From: Arthrobacter sp. V1I7
Lineage (GTDB): Bacteria > Actinomycetota > Actinomycetes > Actinomycetales > Micrococcaceae
DNA: 64,000 bases
Assembly: GCF_030817015.1 (NCBI RefSeq)
Contig: NZ_JAUSYS010000001.1
Location: 434,001-498,000 of the forward strand
Direction: 5' to 3'
Part shown: positions 1 to 8,534 of the stretch, piece by piece
Layout: each line of letters starts with the position of its first letter
How positions within the stretch are numbered: the first letter of the stretch is position 1
Notes under the pieces: generated by a model
Database searches by the model: none
What the model was told of the DNA's origin: nothing
What the model saw: the letters and a program-made list of their open reading frames with translations, nothing else
Translations under genes and position numbers: made by a program

Positions 1-277
1 TCAGGGAAGCGAAGACGGCCCCGTCCAGCTGGCTCAGTTTGTTCAGAGCCGGCTGGGCGGAGCCGTTGAGCTGGATGGAGACATGCGCGACGGCGGTCAG
101 GCCCAGCAGCCGCGGGTGGACTGCAGCGACGATGCGCAGCTCTCCGGAAGATATGAGTTCGTTGACCTTGGCCGTTGCCACGGAGCGGGTCACGCCCAAC
201 TGCTTGGATAGATCGCTGAAAGACGCGCGGCCGTCGGCCTGCAGTAGTCGGATCAGCCGATTGTCCAGATCATGCAT
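1..277 (-). CDS. Lrp/AsnC family transcriptional regulator (partial, runs off the left edge)
   Basis: The minus strand reads MHDLDNRLIRLLQADGR, then a winged-helix segment (FSDLSKQLGVTRSVATAKVNEL) and the start of the ligand-binding RAM domain (VAAVHPRLLGLTAVAHVSIQ). This is the family's normal order; about 92 codons are present and the C-terminus lies outside the window. The start is ATG at 277; a GTG three codons upstream (286) is possible. The gene is divergent from the amino-acid ABC operon starting at 564. Lrp-type proteins commonly sense amino acids and regulate adjacent transport or catabolic genes, so control of that operon is a reasonable inference. Confidence 0.85.
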   Translation of the reverse strand, partial: MHDLDNRLIRLLQADGRASFSDLSKQLGVTRSVATAKVNELISSGELRIVAAVHPRLLGLTAVAHVSIQLNGSAQPALNKLSQLDGAVFASL

Positions 278-460
278 GGTCTTCACAATAAACGCCTCTT
301 GTTGTCGGTGCCGTCACAGCGCACCTTGGCAGATCAGCGCAGTGAACCTCCATACGATTCAATTGTTCCACAGACTGGCATCAGTTCGGTGGATTTGTCG
401 TACCCCCGCGCCATAAGGGAGCAAATACGGTGTTTGTGAATCCTGGAACGATGGATTCGC

Positions 461-488
461 TTGCATTTGGGTGGAACTTGGCTAGTAT
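461..488 (+). promoter_or_regulatory. Putative sigma-70-type promoter of the first ABC operon
   Basis: A TTGCAT hexamer (461-466) and a TAGTAT hexamer (483-488) are separated by 16 bp, about 75 bp ahead of the receptor gene start at 564. GGAGA at 553-557 is the ribosome binding site. The promoter is assigned by eye only. Confidence 0.35.
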
Positions 489-563
489 CGTGACCAGCGC
501 CACATCGGCTCCACCCGCTTTTCGCACCCAAACCGCGAATCCGATGTCATTGGAGATCTGCAC

Positions 564-1418
564 ATGCCCAAGTTCACGAAGGCCGCCATGGCTGCGGCCG
601 CCCTGGCCCTGCTATTGAGTGGCTGTTCCGCTGCCGCGTCCACGAGTTCCGAGGGAAAGGCGCCAGCTGCCGCCGAGGCCCCCAATGGGCTGACGACGGC
701 TGGCAAGCTTACCCTCTGCATCGACCCCGAGTACGCGCCTCTGGAGTACTACGCAAACGGTTCAAGCGGCAACATCATCGGATTCGACGCCGACGCTGCC
801 AGGGCGCTTGCCAAGCACTGGGGGCTTGAAACCAAGTTCGAGGTAACCACCTTTGACGGACTGATGCCGGGGCTCCAGTCCCGCCGCTGCGACGCCATTT
901 TCGGTGGCCTGTACATGAGCGAGGCGCGCCTGGCCGTGGCCGACGCCGCTCCCGTCATGAAGGCCGGACCGTCGATTCTTGCCGGCCCCGCCCTGGCAGG
1001 ACAGTTCAAGCAGCCCCTTGACCTCTGTGGCCGCAGCGTCGCCGCGCAGACGGCATCGTCCAACGCCGCGCGGATCAACACACTCAAAGACGAATGCAAG
1101 GCCGCCGGCAAGGACGAACCGAAGCTCACCGAATACCCGAAGACGGCGGAAACCGTACTCGCCGTCATGAACGGCAAATCAGACGCCCTGATCGAGACCA
1201 ATGTCGCCGCTTCCTACATGGCGGCCCAGAACGAGGGCAAGCTGGCCGTGGCGCCAGATGTCTTTGAAACGGACACCACGTTCGGCGTCTTCACACGCAA
1301 GAACGATCCGATCTCCCCGGTTCTCGCCGAAGCTCTGAAGGCCCTCCACAAGGACGGCACGCTGGCCCAGATCGCTGAGGACAACAAGCTCGACCCGGCC
1401 ATCGTCGACGTTCACTAG
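564..1418 (+). CDS. Amino-acid ABC transporter substrate-binding lipoprotein
   Basis: 284 aa. The N-terminus is a lipoprotein signal peptide (basic start, hydrophobic stretch, lipobox LLSGC with the lipidated Cys near residue 21). The rest is the SBP_bac_3 fold: a TLCIDPEYAPLEYY opening, the IIGFDADAARALA motif, EVTTFDGLMPGLQSRRCDAIFGG and a typical C-terminal hinge. It would sit outside the membrane and deliver a polar amino acid or similar solute to the permease encoded next. It is first in an operon with permease, ATPase, hydroxyacid dehydrogenase and amidohydrolase, which suggests the ligand is processed by those enzymes. The actual ligand cannot be read from the sequence. Confidence 0.92.
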   Translation: MPKFTKAAMAAAALALLLSGCSAAASTSSEGKAPAAAEAPNGLTTAGKLTLCIDPEYAPLEYYANGSSGNIIGFDADAARALAKHWGLETKFEVTTFDGLMPGLQSRRCDAIFGGLYMSEARLAVADAAPVMKAGPSILAGPALAGQFKQPLDLCGRSVAAQTASSNAARINTLKDECKAAGKDEPKLTEYPKTAETVLAVMNGKSDALIETNVAASYMAAQNEGKLAVAPDVFETDTTFGVFTRKNDPISPVLAEALKALHKDGTLAQIAEDNKLDPAIVDVH

Positions 1419-1425
1419 TTATCGT

Positions 1426-1453
1426 GCCGGGACCACGGAGCCGTGGTCCCGGC
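1426..1453 (+). terminator. Intercistronic hairpin between receptor and permease genes
   Basis: A perfect 13-bp inverted repeat (GCCGGGACCACGG at 1426-1438, its complement at 1441-1453) with a 2-nt centre and no T tract sits between the receptor and permease genes. Such hairpins usually act as partial terminators or RNA stabilisers that leave more receptor than permease. That role is inferred. Confidence 0.5.
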
Positions 1454-1473
1454 CCCACTGAAAGGAGAGCCCG

Positions 1474-2208
1474 ATGGAATTCGATATCGGCATCTTCGTC
1501 CAACAACTCGTGAACCCGAGCTACCTCTACGGGGCCTTCCTGTCCGTGGCCGTTGCCGTGCTGGCGCTAATACTGGCCACGGCCGTCGGGTTCGCCGTCG
1601 CCCTGGGACGCACGTCCCAGAGCCGCATCGCACAGGGTACAGCGGGGTTCTACACCTGGTTCTTCCGCGCCATCCCGGCGCTGCTGGTCCTGCTCATCAT
1701 CTGGAACGCGCTGCCGCAGCTGTTCCCCGTGTTGCGCCAGGAATGGTTCACCCCGTTCATTGCCGCGTTCATCGGCCTGGGCATCGTGGAAGCAGCCTTC
1801 ATGGCGGAGATCATCCGCTCCGCGCTGCTGAGCGTCGACGAAGGACAGAACCTGGCCGGACGCGCCCTGGGGATGTCGCCGGCGAAGGTCATGCTCAAGG
1901 TCGTGCTGCCGCAGGCCATCCGCATCGCGCTGCCGCCGACGGGCAACGAGTTCATCGGCCTGGTGAAATTCTCCTCCCTGGCCTCCGTTATCTCCCTGCA
2001 GGAACTGCTGACCACGGCCCAGGTGGGTGTCAACATCACCTTCCGCTACGCCGAGTACTACGCGGCCGCCATCATCTACTACCTGATCATCGTGAGCCTG
2101 CTGACCCTGCTCCAGAACTACGTTGAGAAGAAATTCCTATGGACCTCACGGTCAACATCCAAGAAGCCATCCACGCTGGAACCGATCGGCCAAGGAGTTC
2201 ACGCATGA
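1474..2208 (+). CDS. Amino-acid ABC transporter permease (HisMQ/GlnP type)
   Basis: 244 aa, the usual size for this family. Hydrophobic segments alternate with the loop ALGMSPAKVMLKVVLPQAIRIALPPTGNEF, the EAA-type motif that docks on the ATPase. The early TWFFRAIPALL segment is also typical of the polar-amino-acid uptake family (HAAT). An AAGGAG ribosome binding site precedes the ATG. Its stop overlaps the ATPase start at 2205 as ATGA, so the two are probably translationally coupled. Only one permease gene is present, so the channel is presumably a homodimer. Confidence 0.92.
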   Translation: MEFDIGIFVQQLVNPSYLYGAFLSVAVAVLALILATAVGFAVALGRTSQSRIAQGTAGFYTWFFRAIPALLVLLIIWNALPQLFPVLRQEWFTPFIAAFIGLGIVEAAFMAEIIRSALLSVDEGQNLAGRALGMSPAKVMLKVVLPQAIRIALPPTGNEFIGLVKFSSLASVISLQELLTTAQVGVNITFRYAEYYAAAIIYYLIIVSLLTLLQNYVEKKFLWTSRSTSKKPSTLEPIGQGVHA

Positions 2209-3011
2209 CCCAGATGCCACAGCCAACAGAGGCCGCGGCGTGGACGCCTGCGGACCCCGTGCTGCAGGTGCGGAACCTGCACAAGAGCTACCAGGATCAG
2301 CACGTTCTCCGCGGCGTTGAATTCGACATCCAGCAGGGCCAGGTGAAGGCCGTCCTCGGCCCCTCGGGCTCGGGAAAGTCCACCATGCTGCGCCTCATGG
2401 CACTGCTGGAACCGGCAAATGACGGTGATATCCTCCTTCGCGGACGCCGCCTGGGTGTCCGCGAGCGCGGCACCACAACCGTTCCGCTGCCTGAGCGGGA
2501 GCTCGCCAAGGAACGGCGGGACATCGGCATGGTGTTCCAGAAGTTCAATCTGTTTCCCCACCTCAGCGCCTGCCGGAACGTGATGCTCGGCCTGACCTCG
2601 GTCCAGAATGTTCCGCACAAGGAGGCCGAGGAACGCGCCATGGGCATGCTTGAACGGGTGGGTTTGTCCCACCGTGCGGGGCACTACCCGTCGGAGCTCT
2701 CCGGCGGCCAGCAACAGCGTGTGGCCATCGCACGCGCCCTGGTCATGAACCCGTCCGTGCTGCTCTTTGACGAGCCGACGTCGGCCCTGGACCCGGAGCT
2801 GGTAGGCGAGGTGCTGGACGTGATGGAAGGCCTGGCCAATGACGGCATGACCATGATCGTGGTCACCCATGAAGTCCGTTTCGCCCGCCGCGTGGCGGAC
2901 CAGGTCACCCTGTTCGACAGCGGCGCGATCGTGGAGCAGGCCACACCGGACGAGTTCTTCGACAACCCCCAGCACGAGCGCACCAGGAAGTTCCTCAGCC
3001 ATGTCCACTGA
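2205..3011 (+). CDS. Amino-acid ABC transporter ATP-binding protein
   Basis: 268 aa from the ATG at 2205, chosen because AAGGAG lies at 2191-2196 and the ATG overlaps the permease stop. The frame is open further upstream, but only inside the permease gene. Walker [10 protein letters not shown], the Q-loop FQKFNLF, signature [15 protein letters not shown], Walker [14 protein letters not shown] and the switch HEVRF are all present, so it should be an active ATPase of the GlnQ/HisP type. It powers the importer of 564-2208. The last 11 bases overlap the next gene. Confidence 0.93.
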   Translation: MTQMPQPTEAAAWTPADPVLQVRNLHKSYQDQHVLRGVEFDIQQGQVKAVLGPSGSGKSTMLRLMALLEPANDGDILLRGRRLGVRERGTTTVPLPERELAKERRDIGMVFQKFNLFPHLSACRNVMLGLTSVQNVPHKEAEERAMGMLERVGLSHRAGHYPSELSGGQQQRVAIARALVMNPSVLLFDEPTSALDPELVGEVLDVMEGLANDGMTMIVVTHEVRFARRVADQVTLFDSGAIVEQATPDEFFDNPQHERTRKFLSHVH

Positions 3012-4038
3012 CTACCTGTCCCCTGATTTCATGTCCCCTGACGCGGAGCGGTTCCGGCCCTTGGCCGTCTACACGGACATGGAAGACATCGACTACTCCG
3101 CGGGCGTCGCCCTGCTGGAGGAGAACGGCTACGACGTCCGGTACCTCGGCAGCCAGGATCCCACCGTCATTATGGAACAGGCCAAGGACGCCGAAGCCCT
3201 GCTGGTGGGCTATGCCTCCGTCACGGCCGGCATCATGGACGCCATCCCGAATCTGAAGATCATTGCCCTGGTCTCCATGGGATACGACAACGTGGACCTG
3301 GACGCAGCCAAAGAGCGCGGCATCTGGGTCAGCAATCTCCCCGGCGTAGCCACGGAGGAAGTGGCCTCGCATGCCCTGGCCCTGGCCCTGGCAGTCACCC
3401 GCGAGATCCCGTTCTTCCAGGGCCGTGTGGCTGAAGGCGACTGGAACGGGCGGCCGGAAACCACGGTGTTCCGGCTCAGCCAGGAGCGGCTGGGCCTGAT
3501 CGGTCTCGGCAGGATCGGCAGCCGTTTCGGGAAGCTGGCCTCCGGCGTCTTCGGCGAAGTCATCGGCTACGACCCCTACCTCCCGGACACGCCGGCCACC
3601 AGGGACATGCTGGCCAAGGCTGGCATTCGCCGGGCAGGTCTGGACGAGGTGCTGGCGGAGTCCGCCGTCGTGTCCTTGCATATGCCGCTCACGGAGGAAA
3701 CCAGGCACATCATCAACGTCGAAAGCCTCGCGGCCATGCGGCCGGGCAGCTACCTGGTGAACGTGAGCCGGGGGCAATTGATCGACGACGGCGCCCTCCG
3801 AGCCGCCATCGACTCAGGACACATCCGCGCGGCGGCCCTGGACGTGCTCGACGTCGAGCCCGCCCCGGCCGACCACCCGCTCATGGGCCACCCCCGGATC
3901 CTGGTGACACCGCACATCGGATTCCTCTCGGACCACACCCTGGCCGAGTACATCAGGATTCAGGCCCAGAACGTCATTTCCCAGGCCCGCACCGGCGCCC
4001 CGGACACCCCGCTGTTCGAACTGGAACCAGCAGGCTGA
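3001..4038 (+). CDS. D-isomer-specific 2-hydroxyacid dehydrogenase
   Basis: 345 aa from the ATG at 3001, which overlaps the end of the ATPase gene. The NAD-binding Rossmann motif is GLIGLGRIGSRFG. The catalytic Arg (NVSRGQLID), Glu (LDVLDVEPAP) and His (TPHIGF) of the family are all present. These enzymes interconvert 2-oxoacids and D-2-hydroxyacids with NAD(H). Cotranscription with an amino-acid importer suggests it reduces, or makes, the 2-oxoacid derived from the imported compound. Substrate specificity within the phosphoglycerate/lactate/hydroxyisocaproate dehydrogenase group cannot be told. Confidence 0.9.
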   Translation: MSTDYLSPDFMSPDAERFRPLAVYTDMEDIDYSAGVALLEENGYDVRYLGSQDPTVIMEQAKDAEALLVGYASVTAGIMDAIPNLKIIALVSMGYDNVDLDAAKERGIWVSNLPGVATEEVASHALALALAVTREIPFFQGRVAEGDWNGRPETTVFRLSQERLGLIGLGRIGSRFGKLASGVFGEVIGYDPYLPDTPATRDMLAKAGIRRAGLDEVLAESAVVSLHMPLTEETRHIINVESLAAMRPGSYLVNVSRGQLIDDGALRAAIDSGHIRAAALDVLDVEPAPADHPLMGHPRILVTPHIGFLSDHTLAEYIRIQAQNVISQARTGAPDTPLFELEPAG

Positions 4039-4094
4039 GTGCCGGCTGGCTCGCAGCGGCACCGCACTACTCCTACACGTAAAGGTCATCCCCC

Positions 4095-5768
4095 ATGTCA
4101 TTCCCGACATCCCATGAAACGCCCGCCGCAGCACCGGCGGCAACCCTGTTCTTTGGCGGCACCATCCGGACGGTCGACACTGAGGATTCCGTCCCAGAAG
4201 CGCTGCTGGTGATCGGAAGCCGCATCGCCGCCGTCGGGACTCCCGAGGAATGCCGCTCTGCGGCCCGCGCACTCAGCACCTCGGTTCCGGAGGTCGTGGA
4301 CCTCCGGGGCCGCACACTGGTCCCCGGGTTCGTGGACCCGCATGCCCACCCGCTGATGTATGGGCAGCTGCTGTCCTGGGTGGACTGTGGGCCTGAAGCC
4401 GCGCCTGACATCCCCACCATGCTCGAACGCCTGGCAAGGGCCGCGGCGGAAAATCCCGGCGACGGTCCGATCCGGGGCTACGGGTATGAGCACCGCAACC
4501 TGGCCGAGCAGCGCCACCCGAGCCGGCAGGAACTGGACACGGTCTCCAGCACCCGCGAGGTCTACGTCATGAACGCAAGTGGCCATGGCGGCATCGTGAA
4601 CTCATTTGTCCTGGACACGGCCGGAATTGACTCGAACACCCCCAACCCGCCGGGCGGCACCTTCTTCCGCGACTCCGGGGGCTCCCTGACCGGCGAACTT
4701 TCCGACGCCGCCTGCGACATCCTCACGGGCGAGGACGGAGTGAAGCTCGGCCACCATGGACCCAACTTCCACCTGGCGGACACCAAGGAACAGCACCGCG
4801 GTCAGCTGCTCCATGCCCAGCGCGAGTTCCTCAGCCACGGCGTCACAACCATCGGTGATGCCCAGGTCACGAAGCGCGAATTCGCGGCCTACCTTGACCT
4901 GGTGGAGCGCGGGGAACTGGTGACCCGCATCAACGCCTACTTCCTCTCCAGCCTCCTGGATGAAGTCCTGCAGCTGGGCCTCGTGGACCACTTCGGCGAT
5001 TCGCTCCTGTCCTTCGCGGGCATCAAGCTCTACGCGGACGGAACGCTGGGCGGCTGGACGGCGTACTTCCCGGAGGGCTACCGCGACGACCCCTGCCGCA
5101 CCGGTTCGCTTTACCATGAGCCCGCGGAATACCGTTCGCTGGTGGTCAGGGCCCACAGCGCAGGCCTGCAGACGGCCACCCACGCGCAGTCGCCCACGGC
5201 CATCCAGCTGGTGATCGATGCCGTGAAGGAAGCCACTGCCGTCTCGCCGCGGGCGGACCACCGCCACCGGATCGAGCACTGCGGCCTGCCCACGCCGGAG
5301 CAGATCACGGAGATGGCCGGCCTCGGCATCCTTCCGGTCAACCAGCCCCAGCACTACTTCAACTGGGGCCCGGGTGTGCTGGACGCGATCGGCAGCCCCG
5401 GGGAGCGCTTCAACCCCCTGGGCGAATTCGTGGCCGCGGCGGTACCCGTCACCATGAGCTCGGACGCCCCCGTGGCCGAACCGCGTCCGCTGGAGGCCAT
5501 CCAGACCGCCGTTACCCGCAAGACCCGCTCTGGCGTGCAGCTCGGCTCGGACGAGTTGAAGATCGACGCCGCCGCCGCCCTCCGCGCCCACACCATCAAC
5601 GGCGCACGGGCGATGGGACGTGAGAAGGACCTGGGTTCCCTGGAACCGCAAAAGCTCGCCGACTTCGTGATCCTCGCCGAGGATCCGCTGGCGGCGCCTG
5701 CCGAACGAATCAGCAGCATCGACGTCGTGGAGACCTGGGTCAACGGCGTGCGCGTGTACACCGTGTAG
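4095..5768 (+). CDS. YtcJ-like metal-dependent amidohydrolase (Amidohydro_3)
   Basis: 557 aa, normal for the YtcJ/Amidohydro_3 family. It starts with the small beta-sandwich (ILFFGGTIRTVDT-like), then the metal motif FVDPHAHPLM near residue 78, KLYADGTLGG, the ATHAQSPTA strand, HRHRIEHCGLP and the C-terminal SSDAPVAEP with its metal Asp. Enzymes of this group hydrolyse N-acyl or N-formyl amines and cyclic amides in the cytosol. It is the last gene of the first importer operon, 56 bp after the dehydrogenase, and is followed by a hairpin terminator. A second, distinct YtcJ-type gene lies at 20238-21878. Confidence 0.9.
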   Translation: MSFPTSHETPAAAPAATLFFGGTIRTVDTEDSVPEALLVIGSRIAAVGTPEECRSAARALSTSVPEVVDLRGRTLVPGFVDPHAHPLMYGQLLSWVDCGPEAAPDIPTMLERLARAAAENPGDGPIRGYGYEHRNLAEQRHPSRQELDTVSSTREVYVMNASGHGGIVNSFVLDTAGIDSNTPNPPGGTFFRDSGGSLTGELSDAACDILTGEDGVKLGHHGPNFHLADTKEQHRGQLLHAQREFLSHGVTTIGDAQVTKREFAAYLDLVERGELVTRINAYFLSSLLDEVLQLGLVDHFGDSLLSFAGIKLYADGTLGGWTAYFPEGYRDDPCRTGSLYHEPAEYRSLVVRAHSAGLQTATHAQSPTAIQLVIDAVKEATAVSPRADHRHRIEHCGLPTPEQITEMAGLGILPVNQPQHYFNWGPGVLDAIGSPGERFNPLGEFVAAAVPVTMSSDAPVAEPRPLEAIQTAVTRKTRSGVQLGSDELKIDAAAALRAHTINGARAMGREKDLGSLEPQKLADFVILAEDPLAAPAERISSIDVVETWVNGVRVYTV

Positions 5769-5781
5769 GCGCGGGATCGCC

Positions 5782-5829
5782 GGAAAGCTGCCAGTTCGCC
5801 GGAACCGTCCGGCGACCTCGCAGCTTTCC
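5782..5829. repeat. Nested inverted repeat
   Basis: Outer arms GGAAAGCTGC (5782-5791) and GCAGCTTTCC (5820-5829) enclose inner arms CGCCGGA (5797-5803) and TCCGGCG (5808-5814). It lies between the stop of the amidohydrolase gene and the terminator at 5863. It could be part of a compound terminator or a protein-binding site; nothing in the sequence decides. Confidence 0.5.
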
Positions 5830-5862
5830 AGCGATTTCGGCGTCCCGGCCACAGCTCAAACG

Positions 5863-5901
5863 GCGACGGCGGCACTCTGGTGAGTGCCGCCGTCGCGGTT
5901 T
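5863..5901. terminator. Terminator hairpin between convergent genes
   Basis: A perfect 15-bp stem (GCGACGGCGGCACTC at 5863-5877, complement at 5882-5896) with a TGGT loop is followed by GGTTTTG on the plus strand. It lies between the convergent amidohydrolase (+) and aminotransferase (-) genes and can serve both. Confidence 0.7.
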
Positions 5902-5921
5902 TGTGCTGCCTGCCGAAGGGC

Positions 5922-7133
5922 TCAGGCCTTGCGGATGGCCTCGGCCAGGCGCTTGACGCCCTCGGTGAGCTGTTCTTCCTGGGCGTAGGAGAAGGCGATG
6001 CGCAGCTGGTTGGCACCGCCGCCGTCGGCGTAAAACGCACTGCCGGGCACAAACACCACTCCGGCCTCGATCGCCGCTGCGAGCACCCGTTCGGTGTCGG
6101 TGCCCTCCGGCAGCGTGACCCAGGTGAAGAATCCTCCCGTGGGCGTGGTCCAGCCGGTTCCCTCCGGCATGTGGGCGGCCAAGGCGTCCAGGGTGGCCTG
6201 GCAGCGGGCGGCGTAGACCGCACTGTAGGCGTCGATCTGGCCGCACCAGTCGAAGCTGCCGATGTACTGCTCCACCACTAGCTGGCTCAGCACGGAAGGG
6301 CAGATGGTGGTGGCTTCGGAAGCGATCTGGAGGCGCCCGCGCACGTCCTGCGGCGCCACCACCCAGCCGACGCGCAGCCCGGGGGCGAAGATCTTGGAGA
6401 ACGAGCCAAGGTAGAACACGTTGTCCGGATCGAGCGTGTGCAGGGCGGGCTTCAGCGTGCTGTCAAAGCTCAGGAGTCCGTACGGGTTGTCCTCGACGAT
6501 CAGCACGCCTTCGGCCCGGCAAATGTCCACCACGCGCTGCCGCCGCTCCATGGACAGGCTGATGCCGGAAGGGTTGTTGAAGTTGGGGATGGTGTAGAAG
6601 AACTTGATGGTCTTGCCGGCTGCCTTGAGTCCGGAGATGACTTCCTGCAGACGGTCAGGATCAACACCGTCGCTGTCCATGGCGACATGTGCCACTTCGG
6701 CCTGGAAGCCTTCGAACACGCCCAGGGCGCCCACGTAGGTGGGTCCTTCGGCAATCACCACGTCCCCCGGATCGCAGAAGAGTTTGGTTACCAGTTCAAG
6801 GGCCATCTGCGAGCCTGCGGTGATCTGCACGTTTTCCGGAGCCGCCTTGATGCCTTCGAGCTCCATGACCTGGCAGATCAGGGCCTGCAGTTCCTCGGTT
6901 CCGGCGCCGGAACCGTACTGCAGGGCCTCCAGGCCGCGGCGTGCAACCACCTCGCCCGCCATGGCAGCGATGCGGCCCATCGGAAGAACCGGCAGGTACG
7001 GATTGCCGCCGGCCAGGGAAATCATGCCCGGCTGCATCGAGATGTCGAATACAGCGCGCACGGGCGAGGGCTGGAAACCGGCCGCGCGCTTGGCCATCCG
7101 GTCTACATGGGACAGTGCTGTTGTAGTGGTCAT
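5922..7133 (-). CDS. PLP-dependent aminotransferase (class I/II, 2-aminoadipate/LysN type)
   Basis: 403 aa. Fold-type I aminotransferase with the PLP-binding Lys in LGSFSKIFAPGLRVGW (Lys about residue 247), the NFNNPSG motif (Asn that contacts PLP), LQYGSGAGTEEL and EDNPYGLLSF. The spacing and the motifs match the MocR-like and LysN group of stand-alone aminotransferases with no N-terminal DNA-binding domain. It would convert an amino acid to its 2-oxoacid. It is third in a TetR / M20 peptidase / aminotransferase operon, 67 bp after the peptidase stop, preceded by AAAGGA. The 2-oxoacid could feed the decarboxylase at 12087; that link is inferred. Confidence 0.9.
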   Translation of the reverse strand: MTTTTALSHVDRMAKRAAGFQPSPVRAVFDISMQPGMISLAGGNPYLPVLPMGRIAAMAGEVVARRGLEALQYGSGAGTEELQALICQVMELEGIKAAPENVQITAGSQMALELVTKLFCDPGDVVIAEGPTYVGALGVFEGFQAEVAHVAMDSDGVDPDRLQEVISGLKAAGKTIKFFYTIPNFNNPSGISLSMERRQRVVDICRAEGVLIVEDNPYGLLSFDSTLKPALHTLDPDNVFYLGSFSKIFAPGLRVGWVVAPQDVRGRLQIASEATTICPSVLSQLVVEQYIGSFDWCGQIDAYSAVYAARCQATLDALAAHMPEGTGWTTPTGGFFTWVTLPEGTDTERVLAAAIEAGVVFVPGSAFYADGGGANQLRIAFSYAQEEQLTEGVKRLAEAIRKA

Positions 7134-7200
7134 GGTGGTCCTTTGGTGTTTTGGCTTGGGCGCGGCAGTGCGCCCGGGCGATGGTGGTTACTGGGCCGCT

Positions 7201-8520
7201 TTACTGGGCGGAGAGAAAACGGTGCAGGATTCGGGTTCCGGCTTGGAGCGCCGTGACGGGGACGCGTTCGTCGATGCCATGGAACATGCCGGCGAAGTCA
7301 AAGTCCGCGGGAAGCCTCAAGGGCGAGAAGCCGTAGCAGTTGATGCCCAGCCGGGAGAATGCCTTGGCATCCGTGGCCCCGGAAATGACGAACGGCAGTC
7401 CCCTTCCGGCGGGGTCGACGGCGGTGATCGCCGCTTTCATGGCGTCCAGGAGGGGGCCATTGGCCGGTGCCTCAAGGGAGCGGCCCTCGGACCAGCTCAC
7501 CTCGATGCCCGGCCCCAGAAGTTCCATGAATTGTTCCTTGAACTCGTCATCGGTGCCGGGAGCGATGCGGCAGTCCACCGTGGCGGTGGCCGTGCCGGGG
7601 ACAACGTTGGTCTGGTAGCCGGCGTGGAACTGGGTGGGGACGGTGCTGCTGCGCAGTCCGGGGCGGAGCATCGCGGCGAGCGATCCCAGGGAGCCGAGCT
7701 CTTCGTCGAGCCTGTCGAGATCCAGGGGACGGCCGAGAACCTCGCCCAGCTGCTCCGCCAGGGCTGTGATCGAGGCGCTCCGGACCACCGGCCATTCGTA
7801 CGAGGAGATGTGGGCCAGGGCGGCCGAAAGGCGCGCGACGGCGTTGGCTTCGTTGGGCACGATCGAACCGTGGCCCGTGGTTCCCCGGGCCGTCAGCGTT
7901 GCCCAGGCGACACCCTTTTCCGCGACGCCCAGAAGGTAGATGCGCAGGTCCTCATTCAGCTGGAGGGAGAATCCACCGATCTCGCCGATCGCCTCGGTGA
8001 CGCCATGGAACAGATCCGGGTGTTCGTCCACCAGGAACCCGGCTCCGAACTCTCCGGCTATTTCTTCATCGGCCACGAAGGCGAAGACGATGTCCCGCCG
8101 CGGGACGAAGTTTTCCCGGCGCAGCTGGCGAACGGCGGCCACGGTCATGGCAACCATGTCCTTCATGTCCACCGCTCCGCGCCCCCAGATGAAGCCGTCC
8201 TTGACCTCGCCGGAGAACGGGTCCACGGTCCAGTCGATCACGTCCGCGGGGACGACGTCCGTGTGGCCGTGGACCAGAAGGGCCGCCGCGTCCGGGTCTC
8301 GGCCTTTCATCCGGACTACAATGTTGCCGCGGCCCGGTACTTTTTCGACCCACTGGCACTCGAGGCCGGTTTCCGCGAGCAGCGACTGGATGTATTCGGC
8401 GCAGCGTGATTCGCCGTCGCCGGTGGTGGCCGGGTCACCGGTGTTGGTGGAGTCGATCCGGATCAGGCTGCGGCAAAACTCCACGGCCTCGGCGGCCATG
8501 GCGTCATGATGTTCCCCCAC
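7201..8520 (-). CDS. M20 family metallopeptidase/deacylase (ArgE/DapE-like)
   Basis: 439 aa from a GTG at 8520, preceded by AAAGGA. The metal ligand motifs of family M20 are clear: HGHTDVVP (first His and its Asp), GRGAVDMKDM (bridging Asp) and DEEIAGEFGAG (general base and metal Glu). The C-terminal half has the dimerisation insert and then the last metal-His segment (GINCYGFSPL). Family members remove acyl groups from N-acyl amino acids or split dipeptides. It starts 14 bp after the TetR stop and is cotranscribed with the aminotransferase, which fits deacylation followed by transamination. Confidence 0.9.
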   Translation of the reverse strand: MGEHHDAMAAEAVEFCRSLIRIDSTNTGDPATTGDGESRCAEYIQSLLAETGLECQWVEKVPGRGNIVVRMKGRDPDAAALLVHGHTDVVPADVIDWTVDPFSGEVKDGFIWGRGAVDMKDMVAMTVAAVRQLRRENFVPRRDIVFAFVADEEIAGEFGAGFLVDEHPDLFHGVTEAIGEIGGFSLQLNEDLRIYLLGVAEKGVAWATLTARGTTGHGSIVPNEANAVARLSAALAHISSYEWPVVRSASITALAEQLGEVLGRPLDLDRLDEELGSLGSLAAMLRPGLRSSTVPTQFHAGYQTNVVPGTATATVDCRIAPGTDDEFKEQFMELLGPGIEVSWSEGRSLEAPANGPLLDAMKAAITAVDPAGRGLPFVISGATDAKAFSRLGINCYGFSPLRLPADFDFAGMFHGIDERVPVTALQAGTRILHRFLSAQ

Positions 8521-8534
8521 GGTGTGGTCCTTTC

